Assembly: GCA_965153355.1 (NCBI GenBank)
Contig: OZ231126.1
Coordinates: 83,824,001-83,888,000 of the forward strand
Reading direction: 5' to 3'
DNA from: Flaccisagitta enflata
Lineage: Eukaryota > Chaetognatha > Sagittoidea > Aphragmophora
DNA length: 64,000 nucleotides
Part shown: positions 10,183-19,617 of the stretch, in pieces
How the letters are laid out: every line of letters begins with the position of its first letter
How positions within the stretch are numbered: position 1 is the stretch's first letter
Position numbers and translations under genes: made by a program
Notes under the pieces: generated by a model
Databases searched by the model: none
What the model was told of the DNA's origin: nothing
Seen by the model: only the letters and a program-made list of their open reading frames with translations

Positions 10183-11364
10183 AACGCCGGTCCGCCGGGT
10201 TTGAATGAACCGGTGGCCGGGCGCCTCATCGTCCACTCATATGGAGGAGCAGTTTGCGGAGGATCGCCGAACAGCCGTGAGTGTAAGAATTCAAAATATT
10301 ACATCACTGTCAAATTTCTGTCTAGCGATAAACCAACACAGCATATGCGTAAAGAAAAGAAAATTCTTTCGCAAATGCGCAGTCATTATTCTTCTTCTTC
10401 TTTGTACACGCTCGTTGACATTCTGAGAAAACAGTCACCCGAAATTGATCACATTTTAGAGCCCATGGTTGACCAAGAGGGTGTGTACACGAGTTTCAAA
10501 GCTTTTATGACTGATTTGCGTTCTAGACGATTTCCTAACATTCACACAGCCTGTTACACTGAGTATTCAGAGTTGAAACAAGGAGACGGCACAGCCTATG
10601 AACTGTATTTAGACATGCTTGGTTTATTACAAAACATGGGTCGCGATCCTAATCAATGTACACATGATTACATCGGAAAATTGAAACATGAGGCAGTTAG
10701 AAATGCGTTGTCTACCGCGTCTTACTCTGATAACAATTTACAAATTTTGGCGGCACATGCTGACAAAGTTGAACGGACGCTTGGACTAATTGGTAAAGAT
10801 GGGGGGAAAAAGAAGAAGCCAAATGGTGATGCTTCCGTATCATCCAATCGTCGTTCCTCTGGCAACCAAAGCAACGCGAATCGTGGTCAAAATGGTGGTC
10901 AAAGTCGTGGGCGTGGGCGTGGTAACCGTGGTGGTGGCGCCAATGGTGGCGCTTCCGGTGGCGTTGGTGGTGGAAATGACGCCGCAAACGTTAGTAGCAA
11001 TCAAGCTACCCGTCCAAAAGAGATCTCCGAATTCCTGATGGAGCAGTTAAAACAGTTAGAACAGTGGGGTATCCCAGACCACTGTATTGGATGCTTGGCT
11101 AGTGATCACCGCTATCAAAGGAAAAACCCCACCTGTTATCAGAAACGATGCCTTTTCTGTGGCCGTGAATTTTCCGCCAAAGGTGGGCACACATCCGCTC
11201 GATGCCATCAACGACCGAAGACAAAAAGCGATCTGAAAGATTTTTGGGAGAGCAAAAAGAAAGATAAAGATCGAACAAAAGCCAAGAAAGTCAACCAATC
11301 TGTCACTTTTGATGATTTGCATCAGTCAGCCACAGACTCAACGTCTGACTCAGACACAGAATGA
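10183..11364 (+). CDS. gag: Gag, carboxy-terminal part (capsid- and nucleocapsid-like)
   Basis: The open frame (open from 10147) has no ATG near its beginning, as expected for the downstream half of a gene cut by the LINE. It begins with about 200 residues resembling a helical capsid region, followed by a Gly/Arg-rich stretch (about 10855-10990). Next comes a cysteine-histidine region with CIGC, CLFC and a GGHTSARCH segment: CX2C, nine residues, H, four residues, C. That is zinc-knuckle-like with wider spacing than the retroviral CX2CX4HX4C. The frame ends at TGA 11362-11364 (context TGACAG). The pol frame continues in the same phase without another stop, which suggests expression of pol by readthrough. 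Confidence 0.8.
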   Translation, partial: NAGPPGLNEPVAGRLIVHSYGGAVCGGSPNSRECKNSKYYITVKFLSSDKPTQHMRKEKKILSQMRSHYSSSSLYTLVDILRKQSPEIDHILEPMVDQEGVYTSFKAFMTDLRSRRFPNIHTACYTEYSELKQGDGTAYELYLDMLGLLQNMGRDPNQCTHDYIGKLKHEAVRNALSTASYSDNNLQILAAHADKVERTLGLIGKDGGKKKKPNGDASVSSNRRSSGNQSNANRGQNGGQSRGRGRGNRGGGANGGASGGVGGGNDAANVSSNQATRPKEISEFLMEQLKQLEQWGIPDHCIGCLASDHRYQRKNPTCYQKRCLFCGREFSAKGGHTSARCHQRPKTKSDLKDFWESKKKDKDRTKAKKVNQSVTFDDLHQSATDSTSDSDTE

Positions 11365-14300
11365 CAGGACGAATCTGACTTATCTCCACCAGCTAAATTT
11401 CCTTGGCCAACGCGTAGGGCACTAAAACATCTTCAAAATGTGTTCAAATTCGAATCATCATCATCATCCAAATCATCATGTACAAAAACTAATTCAAAAT
11501 CACCTTTCATGTCATCGTCTTCTCTTCCGCGGCCGCTGTCGCCGCAGCAGCCGCAGGGATCACCGCAGCAGCCGACTTCATCGCCATTCACTCCTGCCTT
11601 TGGTTCTGAATTTCCGTTGACGTCACTCCCGCAGCCGCCGTTGTCCCTGCCGCCGCTGCCCCAGCAGCTGCGTGAGCCCGTGTCCTGCCCGTTGACCAAA
11701 ACTGGAGATAAGCGAACTGTTTATTACATGAACAGTTTCCTTGGCTGTAAATACTATGCTTCATGTTCCGTTAATAATCACATTGTTACAGTAATGATCG
11801 ACACAGGAGCAGACTGTAGCTGTTTCCCACCTGCTCTCTTAAACGGTGCTCCAGAAGTAAAGATGGAAGATTCTGTCCGCATTTTTGGTTTCCATGCATC
11901 TTCTGAGCCACACATTGTTGATGAGATGGTTCCACTTGAGTTGAACTTTGAACCTGGAAAAATTAACGCAAATTTCATGGTTTGTGAGACAGCTAACAAC
12001 ATTCCCATTATTGGTGCTGATATCTTACGGTCAAATGTTGGAATCTCGATTGACACATCTAGTGACCTCTTGACTGTTAAACATGACGTCATTCATGTTA
12101 AGCCATCAATACGTTCATCGAAAAAAGAATATTTGAGAAGAAAAAGAATGGGAATAGATGAATATCGCCGTCAAAATGCCTGTTTAGACGGTCGAGAAAG
12201 ATGGATGAGGGTATCTCAGAGAATTGTTTTACCCCCTCATTCTATGACTTATGTTGAATGTGAAATTGATGGAGCTAGAATGCCGGATAATGTATTCTCA
12301 CTTTTGTCACTTTATGACAACAATGAAGACAATGACATCATTTGTGCGTCGCTCACTTTTTCTCAAGCTCAAAGAAATTACGTCATTCCCGTTGAAAATC
12401 GCTCAGATAAGAAAATCGTCCTTTGGAAACGATTTGCCCTGGGCGAGGTCAAAGAACATAATCTTCCCACCCCTTCTGACTCATCCAGTTTCAGTTTCAC
12501 CGAAAGTTTAATCACCCTCGTTGATTTACGCGAAAATTTCGAAGGATTCGATTTTTGCGGTGAGGGAAAAGAAACTGAGGCACAATGTGATTTTGAGACC
12601 GCGAGGTTGAAAAGTGAAAAAACTCAAAATTTTCAAAATTTTGAAAATAGGGTCAATTCAAACACCCCTGTACCCCTTTCAACATTGCAAGGCCAAAACA
12701 AACCTTCAGAGCAGCTAATGAAGCAATTCTATGAAAATGGAGTGCTCATGGATATACCAGTTGAGGTCAATGTCCCAAAAATTGATATGGATCAGCCTGA
12801 AATAGACATTGAAGCTGAAAAACAAAAAAGCAAAGATTGTCCTTTTTGGACTGACAAAGAAGAATATCTGAAAGGATTTGATCTATCAGAATTCAATGAA
12901 CAAGAGCTTCCATATGTTAAGTCTCTTTTATGGGATTTCAAACACACATTCATGAACAATGACACACCCCAGATGTTCAGACAACCAATCAACATCAAGC
13001 CCATAAAAATAGAAACACTTCCTGGCATAAGACCACGAAAGGATAAAAGACGAATCATGAGTGCTGAAAAAGAAGCCTTGTTAAAAATCCATATTGATCG
13101 CCTAGTTGCAGAAGGGGTAGTTGAAGAGCTAAAGAATGTTGAAGACTGCCATGCAAGCAATATTGTGGTTGTAATCGAGCAGCGATACCATTGTACTCTC
13201 AAAAAGAAGATTCAACGTGTGCGTATCACATGTGACATGAGATCTCTGAATTTAGCAATTCCATCCAGCTCTTATCCAATCCCGGACATGGAACAGTTCC
13301 GGCGTGATTTAACTCAATCTGGATTTAAGTACTTTACCAATTTGGACTGTCACCAGTACTACCACCAAATTCCAATCCAAAATGAGTGTGGGAAAAAACT
13401 GTTTGGTTTTTATGGTTTAAACCGAATATACTACTATAAGCGTTTACCACAAGGGCTAAAAAGCTCACCGCCGATAAGTCAAGCCGTAATTGATACTGCC
13501 TATAGCCTTCATCCGCACGCTAAAGCGTTCTTAGACGACGTTACAACATATTCTCGCACAAGAGAAGAAATGCTATACACTGATCTGCCACTCACTTTGG
13601 CTATAGCAAGCTATTACCGAATCCTTTTCAAAAGGGAAAAAGCGGATCTCATGAAATCAAGTGCAAGAGTGCTTGGTCACCAAATTTCAGAAGGCTCACA
13701 TCAAGGCATCACTCAAGAAAAGATTGACAAAATCAACACACTCACATTTCCGAAAGATAAAAAAGAATTAGGCGCAAGACTTGCCTTTATGAATTGGTTC
13801 AACCATACATGCCCCAGATTGAGTGAAATCCTATCACCACTACGAAGATACACCAAAAAGCATGTCAAATACAAACCAACTGAAACTGATGAAAAAGCTT
13901 TTGAAGATGCTAGACAATATTTGCTCCACCCAGCATTTGGAGCGTTAAGAACACCATCCACAGATTTAAATCACCCTATCTGTATTTTTACAGATGCGAG
14001 TGCTACAAGTTACAGCGCAGTTTTAACACAATTATTGCCACGCACTTCAAAAGACCAATCAGACAGCAACACAATTGAAGATCCAGATGATATGCGCCTT
14101 TATATTATTGGATGTTGGAGTGGTGTTGTCAGTGACACAATGCTAAATTTTCCTATTCATTTGAAGGAATTGTTTGCCTTAGCACAAACATTTGTCAAGT
14201 ACAAATGGCTTCTGTCCTTCAGAGAGACAATTGTATGCACAGATTCTCAAACAATCCAATGGTGGACCAATTTGGGACAAGTTTCTGATGATGTTGCCAG

Positions 14301-14775
14301 AAGGCTTATTTACATACAGAAATTCAATTACAAGCTAATTTACATATCAACTTTGTGCAACCCGGCGGATACATTCACGAGGTTGTGCCCAACTCAAAGA
14401 CAAGGCGTGTATGAACGATTTGCTCATGACAGAGTGTTTAATGCCAACGGGGAAAAAATTGACCCCGCTCAGCTGTTTTCTGCTGAGAAACAAGCGGCGA
14501 ACGAAGCATTTTTCAAACAACGAAGACAAGCCCTTTCAAACCCTGTTGATAGGGTAGATGAAATAGTGGATCCACAAACGAGCGACTCAAATGACACTTC
14601 GGACAATGAAGATTCATTCATAGTGTCACAATCAAGCATTAGTCACGCAAAGTCGTCAGAGAAAGCACTAATGCAGACAACACTAATTGGCCAAAGTGTT
14701 GTTAACATTGCCGACGAACTGAAACAAACATTGAATACCTGTAAGGCCAAAATCCTGAATGGTACTCAAAAATGA
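11365..14775 (+). CDS. pol: Pol: aspartic protease, reverse transcriptase, RNase H
   Basis: The frame follows the gag TGA directly and has no ATG at its start; the first codons are read only if the UGA is bypassed. Numbering from 11440: retropepsin IDTGADCS (Asp 121) with a later IIGADIL; RT with FTNLDCHQYY (Asp 636), LPQGLKSSP and FLDD (Asp 699-700); RNase H with IFTDAS (Asp 852), KELFAL (Glu 910) and CTDSQ (Asp 935). The RT motif FLDD and domain order fit Ty3/Gypsy. The C-terminal 150 residues after RNase H are polar. It ends at TGA 14773-14775 (context TGACGT), and the integrase frame again continues in the same phase. All expected catalytic residues are present, so the copy may be functional for this product. 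Confidence 0.93.
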   Translation, partial: QDESDLSPPAKFPWPTRRALKHLQNVFKFESSSSSKSSCTKTNSKSPFMSSSSLPRPLSPQQPQGSPQQPTSSPFTPAFGSEFPLTSLPQPPLSLPPLPQQLREPVSCPLTKTGDKRTVYYMNSFLGCKYYASCSVNNHIVTVMIDTGADCSCFPPALLNGAPEVKMEDSVRIFGFHASSEPHIVDEMVPLELNFEPGKINANFMVCETANNIPIIGADILRSNVGISIDTSSDLLTVKHDVIHVKPSIRSSKKEYLRRKRMGIDEYRRQNACLDGRERWMRVSQRIVLPPHSMTYVECEIDGARMPDNVFSLLSLYDNNEDNDIICASLTFSQAQRNYVIPVENRSDKKIVLWKRFALGEVKEHNLPTPSDSSSFSFTESLITLVDLRENFEGFDFCGEGKETEAQCDFETARLKSEKTQNFQNFENRVNSNTPVPLSTLQGQNKPSEQLMKQFYENGVLMDIPVEVNVPKIDMDQPEIDIEAEKQKSKDCPFWTDKEEYLKGFDLSEFNEQELPYVKSLLWDFKHTFMNNDTPQMFRQPINIKPIKIETLPGIRPRKDKRRIMSAEKEALLKIHIDRLVAEGVVEELKNVEDCHASNIVVVIEQRYHCTLKKKIQRVRITCDMRSLNLAIPSSSYPIPDMEQFRRDLTQSGFKYFTNLDCHQYYHQIPIQNECGKKLFGFYGLNRIYYYKRLPQGLKSSPPISQAVIDTAYSLHPHAKAFLDDVTTYSRTREEMLYTDLPLTLAIASYYRILFKREKADLMKSSARVLGHQISEGSHQGITQEKIDKINTLTFPKDKKELGARLAFMNWFNHTCPRLSEILSPLRRYTKKHVKYKPTETDEKAFEDARQYLLHPAFGALRTPSTDLNHPICIFTDASATSYSAVLTQLLPRTSKDQSDSNTIEDPDDMRLYIIGCWSGVVSDTMLNFPIHLKELFALAQTFVKYKWLLSFRETIVCTDSQTIQWWTNLGQVSDDVARRLIYIQKFNYKLIYISTLCNPADTFTRLCPTQRQGVYERFAHDRVFNANGEKIDPAQLFSAEKQAANEAFFKQRRQALSNPVDRVDEIVDPQTSDSNDTSDNEDSFIVSQSSISHAKSSEKALMQTTLIGQSVVNIADELKQTLNTCKAKILNGTQK

Positions 14776-14820
14776 CGTCATCGAGATTGCCGCCGCCGCC
14801 GCTGCCGACGCGAATTAAAG

Positions 14821-16641
14821 ATGCTGCAGGCCCCGCAGAATGCGGGTGATTCGCCATCAAGTCCCTCTGTCAGTAATCAAGACGTAAATTCGATTTACAC
14901 GTGTAAACTCTGCACTTTTTGCATTCCTCTGTTCACACAGTACGCCGAAGCACATGTTAATGAACATGAACATTGCACCTGTCTTTGCAGTAGAAATGAA
15001 GAGTTGAATCGCGAAATAAATTCTCTTTCTAATGCCACAATAGAAATTGATGACAACGACTTTGAAGATGGTAGAGAGCAAGTAGAGAATGATGTTATTA
15101 GTGATGATGTAATCACAACTTTACAATCACCGATGTTTGACGACGCTACTTTGAAAACGATCCTAGACATGCAAGATAAAGATCAGGATTTAATTAAATG
15201 TCGACGTTTTCTTGAAGGGGCACCGCTGCCCAACAAAAATGAGGCCATTCTCCTTCCCTCTTTCATTCAAGATTTCTTACGAAATTTCACGTCTTTTCAA
15301 CTCTCACCTCAAAAGGTTATCACACGCATTTGGCTCGAGCCCAACGGTGAGGCTCGCCATCTCCTTGTCCTTGGAAATGATGCATTCATGGATCTTTTAC
15401 GTTCCACACATGAATTCAATCCTGACAACAAAAATGACTCATTTGCTCATTTGGGCATACGAAAAACACGGAAAATCTTGGGAGAAAACTTTTATGTTTT
15501 CAAAATGCATAAAAAAATTGCAAGCTACATTAGTAGTTGTCCCGTCTGTTGTCTTAACAATGACCCTATCACACACAAGGACCCATTAGGTGAACAAATC
15601 TCACCTGAAAGTGGATATCTTTTGGTCATTGATTACGTAGGCCCCCTGGGGGGCTGGGCCACTTCTAATTCTGGCCAAAGACGATACATTTTTCTTGGAA
15701 TTGACGCCAGTTCACGTTACGTTTACACTTGCGTTACTTCAAGCACGTCTGATGAAGAAACATTGAGATGCATCTTAGAAATAAGAAGTAAAACGTCATC
15801 ACTGTACAAGAAATATCAGATGGACAACGCCATTTGTAACAAAAGGTCAAAAACAAGACAGTTTCTCGAGCAAAATGGTATTTCAATCTCACATGGTCTT
15901 CCATACCATAGCCTTTCACAGAGTAAGGCTGAAAGGGCTATAAGGTCAATCATGCGCCTTATTAACAAATTGCATACAGCCCAACCAACCACATCTTTTC
16001 AGTCGCTTGTCTCTGAATCAACCATCATATACAACAGCGCCCCACATGATTCAACTTACAAAAACATGGCGCCACGTGACTTACATTTTGCACGTCCAGC
16101 TTCTACTTTCCTAAATGTCGACAGTGCTCCCATTTCCGGTTTGAGCGCGAGGTCGACGATTTCCGACGCCTTAAAGGCAGCCCGTGCATCTGGAATGGAA
16201 TCATTGAAAAATGATGTTGTTCAATTTCTAAAACGTCAACCATACAGATCACCAAGAAATCTCACTGCTCAGTTGCAATTAGGCGACCTTGTTCTCAAGA
16301 AAAAATCCATATTTCTGCCATCAGCGCCTAAAAAATTGCAATTCAAAATTGCCATACAAGCATTTGAAGTAATTGGCAAACTAGCAAGCAATGCTTTCAA
16401 AGTTAAAGACCTGAAAAGCGGCGAAATTTCGTTGCTTAGTGGTGATGTTTTGATCAGAGTTAGAGGTCACACAAAAGCCTCACTTCTTCGCCTTGTCCAG
16501 GCAATGGAGGATACTGCTCAATTGAATCAAGCGCGCGCCGACGGCGCCGTCACCCGGTCTCGTACAGTCCGCGACGCCCTCATCAAACTCAGTGACAAAT
16601 CACTCAAATCTTTACGAAAGTTTTGGCGTTGGTCGTCGTGA
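14821..16641 (+). CDS. Integrase
   Basis: The ORF has 606 codons with ATG at 14821, in the same frame as pol. An early Cys/His-rich segment (residues about 27-60) precedes the integrase zinc-binding region (HLGIRKT, then CPVC at about residues 241-244). The catalytic core has Asp 271 (VIDYVGP), Asp 335 (QMDN) and Glu 371 (KAER), with exactly 35 residues between the last two (DD35E). A C-terminal basic region follows. It inserts cDNA into host DNA and would give the observed 4-bp duplication. Separation from RT by an in-frame UGA is unusual: most Gypsy elements encode RT and IN in one polyprotein. The ATG offers an alternative start. Confidence 0.92.
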   Translation: MLQAPQNAGDSPSSPSVSNQDVNSIYTCKLCTFCIPLFTQYAEAHVNEHEHCTCLCSRNEELNREINSLSNATIEIDDNDFEDGREQVENDVISDDVITTLQSPMFDDATLKTILDMQDKDQDLIKCRRFLEGAPLPNKNEAILLPSFIQDFLRNFTSFQLSPQKVITRIWLEPNGEARHLLVLGNDAFMDLLRSTHEFNPDNKNDSFAHLGIRKTRKILGENFYVFKMHKKIASYISSCPVCCLNNDPITHKDPLGEQISPESGYLLVIDYVGPLGGWATSNSGQRRYIFLGIDASSRYVYTCVTSSTSDEETLRCILEIRSKTSSLYKKYQMDNAICNKRSKTRQFLEQNGISISHGLPYHSLSQSKAERAIRSIMRLINKLHTAQPTTSFQSLVSESTIIYNSAPHDSTYKNMAPRDLHFARPASTFLNVDSAPISGLSARSTISDALKAARASGMESLKNDVVQFLKRQPYRSPRNLTAQLQLGDLVLKKKSIFLPSAPKKLQFKIAIQAFEVIGKLASNAFKVKDLKSGEISLLSGDVLIRVRGHTKASLLRLVQAMEDTAQLNQARADGAVTRSRTVRDALIKLSDKSLKSLRKFWRWSS

Positions 16642-16862
16642 AAGGGCAAAGACATTCACAAACTCTTAGTAACAATCAGTTTTATCGCTTTGTATAGAAT
16701 ATTCACCGCCGTCACTTAAAAGTGTTTATTTTTTTGTTTTTTTTATTTGTTTTTTTTTTGATAAAAATGCCAGGGAAGCTAGATAGAAATAAAAACAAAC
16801 TGTCCTTTAATCATTTATGCTTCAAGAAAAAGAACCCGAACAGCTGTTTTAACCCTAGCTAA

Positions 16863-17273
16863 TTAAAGATTTTCATAAATACGTGACTCAGCCGCTCGGG
16901 CCGCCCTAGCGGCGATTTCCCTCATGCAAATTATTTCATTATCTGTTAAATTCCTTGGAACTCTGACACGGCCCCCGGCTTGATTGCCCTCTTGTTGTCC
17001 TGCCGGCGCTTCCACTATTTCTGCATTTGCCTGTGGGGCCGCTATTAAACCACGGCTTTGCAAAAATGCACGCACTTTTGCAAAGTTGTGGCGGACTAGC
17101 ATAACCACAGTCAGCAGAAATACGATAGCGCCGGCAGTTGACGAGGTGGCAATCTCCCACAGATGGGAATCTGTGGTGCCGCTCGTGGGACCATGGTCCT
17201 TGCCTCCAAGACGAACAACTTCCTCTTTCATTCTTTCCCACGCGGTCGAGTTACATAGAAAAGTATGAGGCAT
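16863..17273 (-). CDS. Antisense ORF with a transmembrane segment, unknown
   Basis: 136 codons from ATG 17273, antisense to the element and just beyond the integrase stop. A polar N-terminal region of about 40 residues (one N-glycosylation sequon, NST) is followed by a hydrophobic stretch at about 44-60 (TAGAIVFLLTVVMLV). A basic, Ala/Glu/Gln-rich tail of about 75 residues follows. There is no signal peptide at this ATG. An AG acceptor (GGACCTGAG) lies a few bases upstream, so this could be the last exon of a longer gene. The topology resembles the stem-TM-tail end of a glycoprotein, but I recognise no family. GC content is higher than in the surrounding sequence, which favours coding. Confidence 0.5.
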   Translation of the reverse strand: MPHTFLCNSTAWERMKEEVVRLGGKDHGPTSGTTDSHLWEIATSSTAGAIVFLLTVVMLVRHNFAKVRAFLQSRGLIAAPQANAEIVEAPAGQQEGNQAGGRVRVPRNLTDNEIICMREIAARAARAAESRIYENL

Positions 17274-17556
17274 TGTTCTCAGGTCCAAAGATCAAAAAAC
17301 TTTTAAACTTGAAGAATGAATGAGGCAATTTCCTTTATTTTTCTTTATTCCTAAAAGAAAAAAAACGCTAAAAGATAGAAAATAATAAAGACGAAATTAA
17401 AAGTTGAAATAAATTTCTGGCATGACCTGTAAAGAATATGATATTTACGAGTTAAATTCCATCATTATTCTAAACAATCCACAACGCAATTCCCGTACGA
17501 ACGAAAATATAATTTCTATGTAAACACAATTTCATGCCAATTTCCCGTCTGACATC

Positions 17557-18873
17557 TCATCCTTTATTTTCTTTCACGAAGTTCATTGACGAGTTTTCAT
17601 TTCCCGAATCTGACTTTGTTTCCCCTTCTTTGCAACGTGATCGAAGATTTTGAAGCTGAGTTTTGAGAGTAGAACCAATGACGTAATGTGGATAAGATTA
17701 CAAATCATGACGTAAAATTTACTTCCCGTTGCTTCTTTTTATTCTCCACTCTCAATATATTTTGATTGGTTATGCCAGAGTTTTTTTTTGTACAAATATG
17801 ATGTCAACTATGGGCTATAGCATAGTTCTCACCTCACACTTGTTGCATGTCAAATTCGATGGATGATCGAGGAATCTGTCCTTCGTAAACAGAATCTCTT
17901 GCCACTTTTCTTTTCATTGTTGATTTAAGACCAGAAAATCTTTGTGCGATGCGTGTCCATTCATCAATCCGTTTGACAAGATTGATCAGTTTCTTTTGAT
18001 AAGTGGCGATGCCTATGTCATATTTGAATCGTGTTTCTTATATGTCATGTTATATGTGCTTAATTAGCTCATTGTTAGGTTTTAGGCCCTACCTATCAAG
18101 CCAACGATCACAATGGCCAAAACTCCATATTCAGTGTAATCAAATTCCTCTAACAAATCAACTTCCCCGTCGATCTTCTTGAGTTCTTTCTTTCCAGGAT
18201 AGTCGAGACAGACAGATGTTTTGGCTCGGCCTACATCCATTGGTAGTGAGTACACCCTAACCCAACATGTCTTTCCTTCCCTAAAGATAGGATGATTTGT
18301 ATGTTGAATTACTGTACATGTTGGTAGTGGCTATTGCACGCAAATTTGCATGTAAATGTTGTGTGCGAATATTGCATGTAAATGATATATGTTACATGTT
18401 ATTTTTACTACTGTACTTACTTCCATCCTAAAGCCTTAAAGAATTCAGTCCCGTCTTTTAAAACTGGTCTTGTTGATGACGCAGCCTATTTGAAATATGT
18501 CAATGGATGTTATGGTTTGTTTTGTGAGATGTATGAAAAAAAAAATCGAAAAAAAGCCCGTTTTCTGCCTCTTTGTTTTCTCTTCCTTTCAGGTTGGCGT
18601 AGCAAGGACGCAAAGGATGGTGAGGGTTGGGGGATCGCCTCCAACGGCTCAGTCTTCAAAAAAGCGCGCACAAAACAACATCGACGGGCCGTTGGATGCC
18701 CCTGCCTCCCACGCCATCTCTTGGTCTGAGCTTTTATCGCAACCGCGGAAGAGAAAACAAAAGGCCATCGAAGATTGCTCCAAGCCAAAACATCAATTGA
18801 ATCTCACCTCTTTTCCCGTGATGAAGACAAGTAGAATGAAAAAAGTGTAAATAAGTGCCAATTGAATTTTCAT
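17557..18873 (-). CDS. Antisense five-exon gene: small secreted or membrane-anchored protein of unknown family
   Basis: Exons 18873-18808, 18485-18421, 18280-18093, 18036-17840 and 17655-17557; introns of 322, 140, 56 and 184 bp, all GT-AG, with phases 0, 2, 1 and 0 that keep one frame open for 204 codons. Exon 1 encodes a typical signal peptide (MKIQLALIYTFFILLVFITG). A short extracellular part with Cys 49 and Cys 68 follows, then a hydrophobic stretch YGVLAIVIVGLI (95-106), rather short for a membrane helix. A basic, helical tail ends at TGA 17559-17557. Donor GTAAGT at 18420 is consensus; the donor at 17839 (GTGTGA) is weak, and without it the protein stops at 17834. No known family is recognised. 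Antisense introns would survive retrotransposition because they are not spliced from the genomic RNA. Confidence 0.55.
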
Positions 18874-19134
18874 GATGACAATTTTGTAAAGGTGTAAGTA
18901 CGAATTGAAGCTTGAAAGTGAAATGAACCGAATTCGTTTGATCTCGACCTAATTGCGATCGCATTTTGTTCCCTCAGTTGCAACTGGCCTATTGTTTACA
19001 TTGACGCATTCCGACATACCTCTCTTTAGAGGTCGTTCATGGTTTTTTTTCAGTGCTAAAGAACTCGACTGATTTTTCCCATACCGTTACTAGGTTACTT
19101 ACCTTAAAATTTTCTTAGAGAAAATTTTTATTTT

Positions 19135-19144
19135 AGGGTGGGGG
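19135..19144 (+). other. Polypurine tract
   Basis: AGGGTGGGGG abuts the 3' LTR; this is the expected primer for plus-strand DNA synthesis. Confidence 0.8.
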
Positions 19145-19431
19145 AGTAAGGTCACTTGATCCATATTCATTACATCGTTGGAATCACTCTTCCTCCTCTT
19201 CCCCGTCTCTCTCTCTCTTTGGAAATCGATTTTGTAATGATTCATGCACGTTTGGAAAAGTTAAGAGAAAGAAGCAAATAAAATGTAAAATATTTCTTAA
19301 AATTCGTTGCGTTTCTTTGTAGAGCCTTTTAAGGCTCAAATGTGACTAGCTTTCTCTCTCAACGATTATCAGCTATACTAGCAACTATCCCGTCAGCAGC
19401 TACGCGCCTATATCGTCCTCTGTACTTTATT
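19145..19431 (+). repeat. 3' LTR, 287 bp
   Basis: Copy of the 5' LTR with a single difference at 19156. AATAAA lies at 19277-19282. It is followed directly by GGCC (19432-19435). Confidence 0.95.
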
Positions 19432-19617
19432 GGCCGGATACACGGCCATCAGTTGCGGACGGGTGGGCAGGGGTGGAAGTGCAACTGTCCGCAACTAAAA
19501 ATGTTCTAAAACGTTCATTTCCTCACTTTTCGACTCGTGTCCACGGACCAACCAACCAACCGACCAACGGACGGACGGACAAAGCCTCTTATAGAGTTGC
19601 GTGTCCGCAACTAAAAA
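19432..19617 (-). repeat. Hairpin-ended short repeat, GTTGCGG subfamily (insertion target)
   Basis: It begins GGCCGGATACACGGCCATCA, contains AGTTGCGGACGGGTGGGCAG, then a GGACGGACGG microsatellite, and ends with the hairpin GAGTTGCGTGTCCGCAACTA and AAAA. The LTR element inserted at its GGCC end. The close copy is 59087-59236. Confidence 0.8.

Larger units (their letters stand above)
5339..19431 (+). mobile_element. Ty3/Gypsy-type LTR retrotransposon, 14.1 kb, with nested LINE and antisense genes
   Basis: The element is bounded by 287-bp direct LTRs differing at one base (5350 G, 19156 T), a 4-bp GGCC target duplication, a PBS starting TGG right after the 5' LTR, and the purine tract AGGGTGGGGG right before the 3' LTR. 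Internal order is gag (split by a LINE), protease-RT-RNase H, integrase, then antisense ORFs. The order RT-RNase H before integrase and the DD35E core fit Ty3/Gypsy. LTR ends are AG...TT rather than TG...CA, which is unusual. Near-identical LTRs indicate recent insertion. Without the LINE it would be about 10.5 kb, long for the class, because of the 2.5 kb 3' region. Confidence 0.95.

Noticed and set aside
18510-18788. Minus-strand 92-aa ORF as an extra exon of the antisense gene
   Set aside because: No donor in the right phase joins it to the next exon, while exon 1 joins the 18485 exon directly in phase 0.
18593-18850. Sense-strand exon after the acceptor CTTCCTTTCAG with a basic RKRK motif, possibly a Rev-like accessory protein
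   Set aside because: No start exon or donor could be identified, and most of it lies in intron 1 of the antisense gene. The acceptor looks good but is not enough.
5339-19431. A stable dual-reverse-transcriptase chimera (LINE plus Gypsy) as one new element
   Set aside because: The 14-bp duplication, AAC tail, matched codon phase and ATG-less downstream gag half fit a nested LINE insertion better. It would be revived only if other copies share the LINE at the same place.
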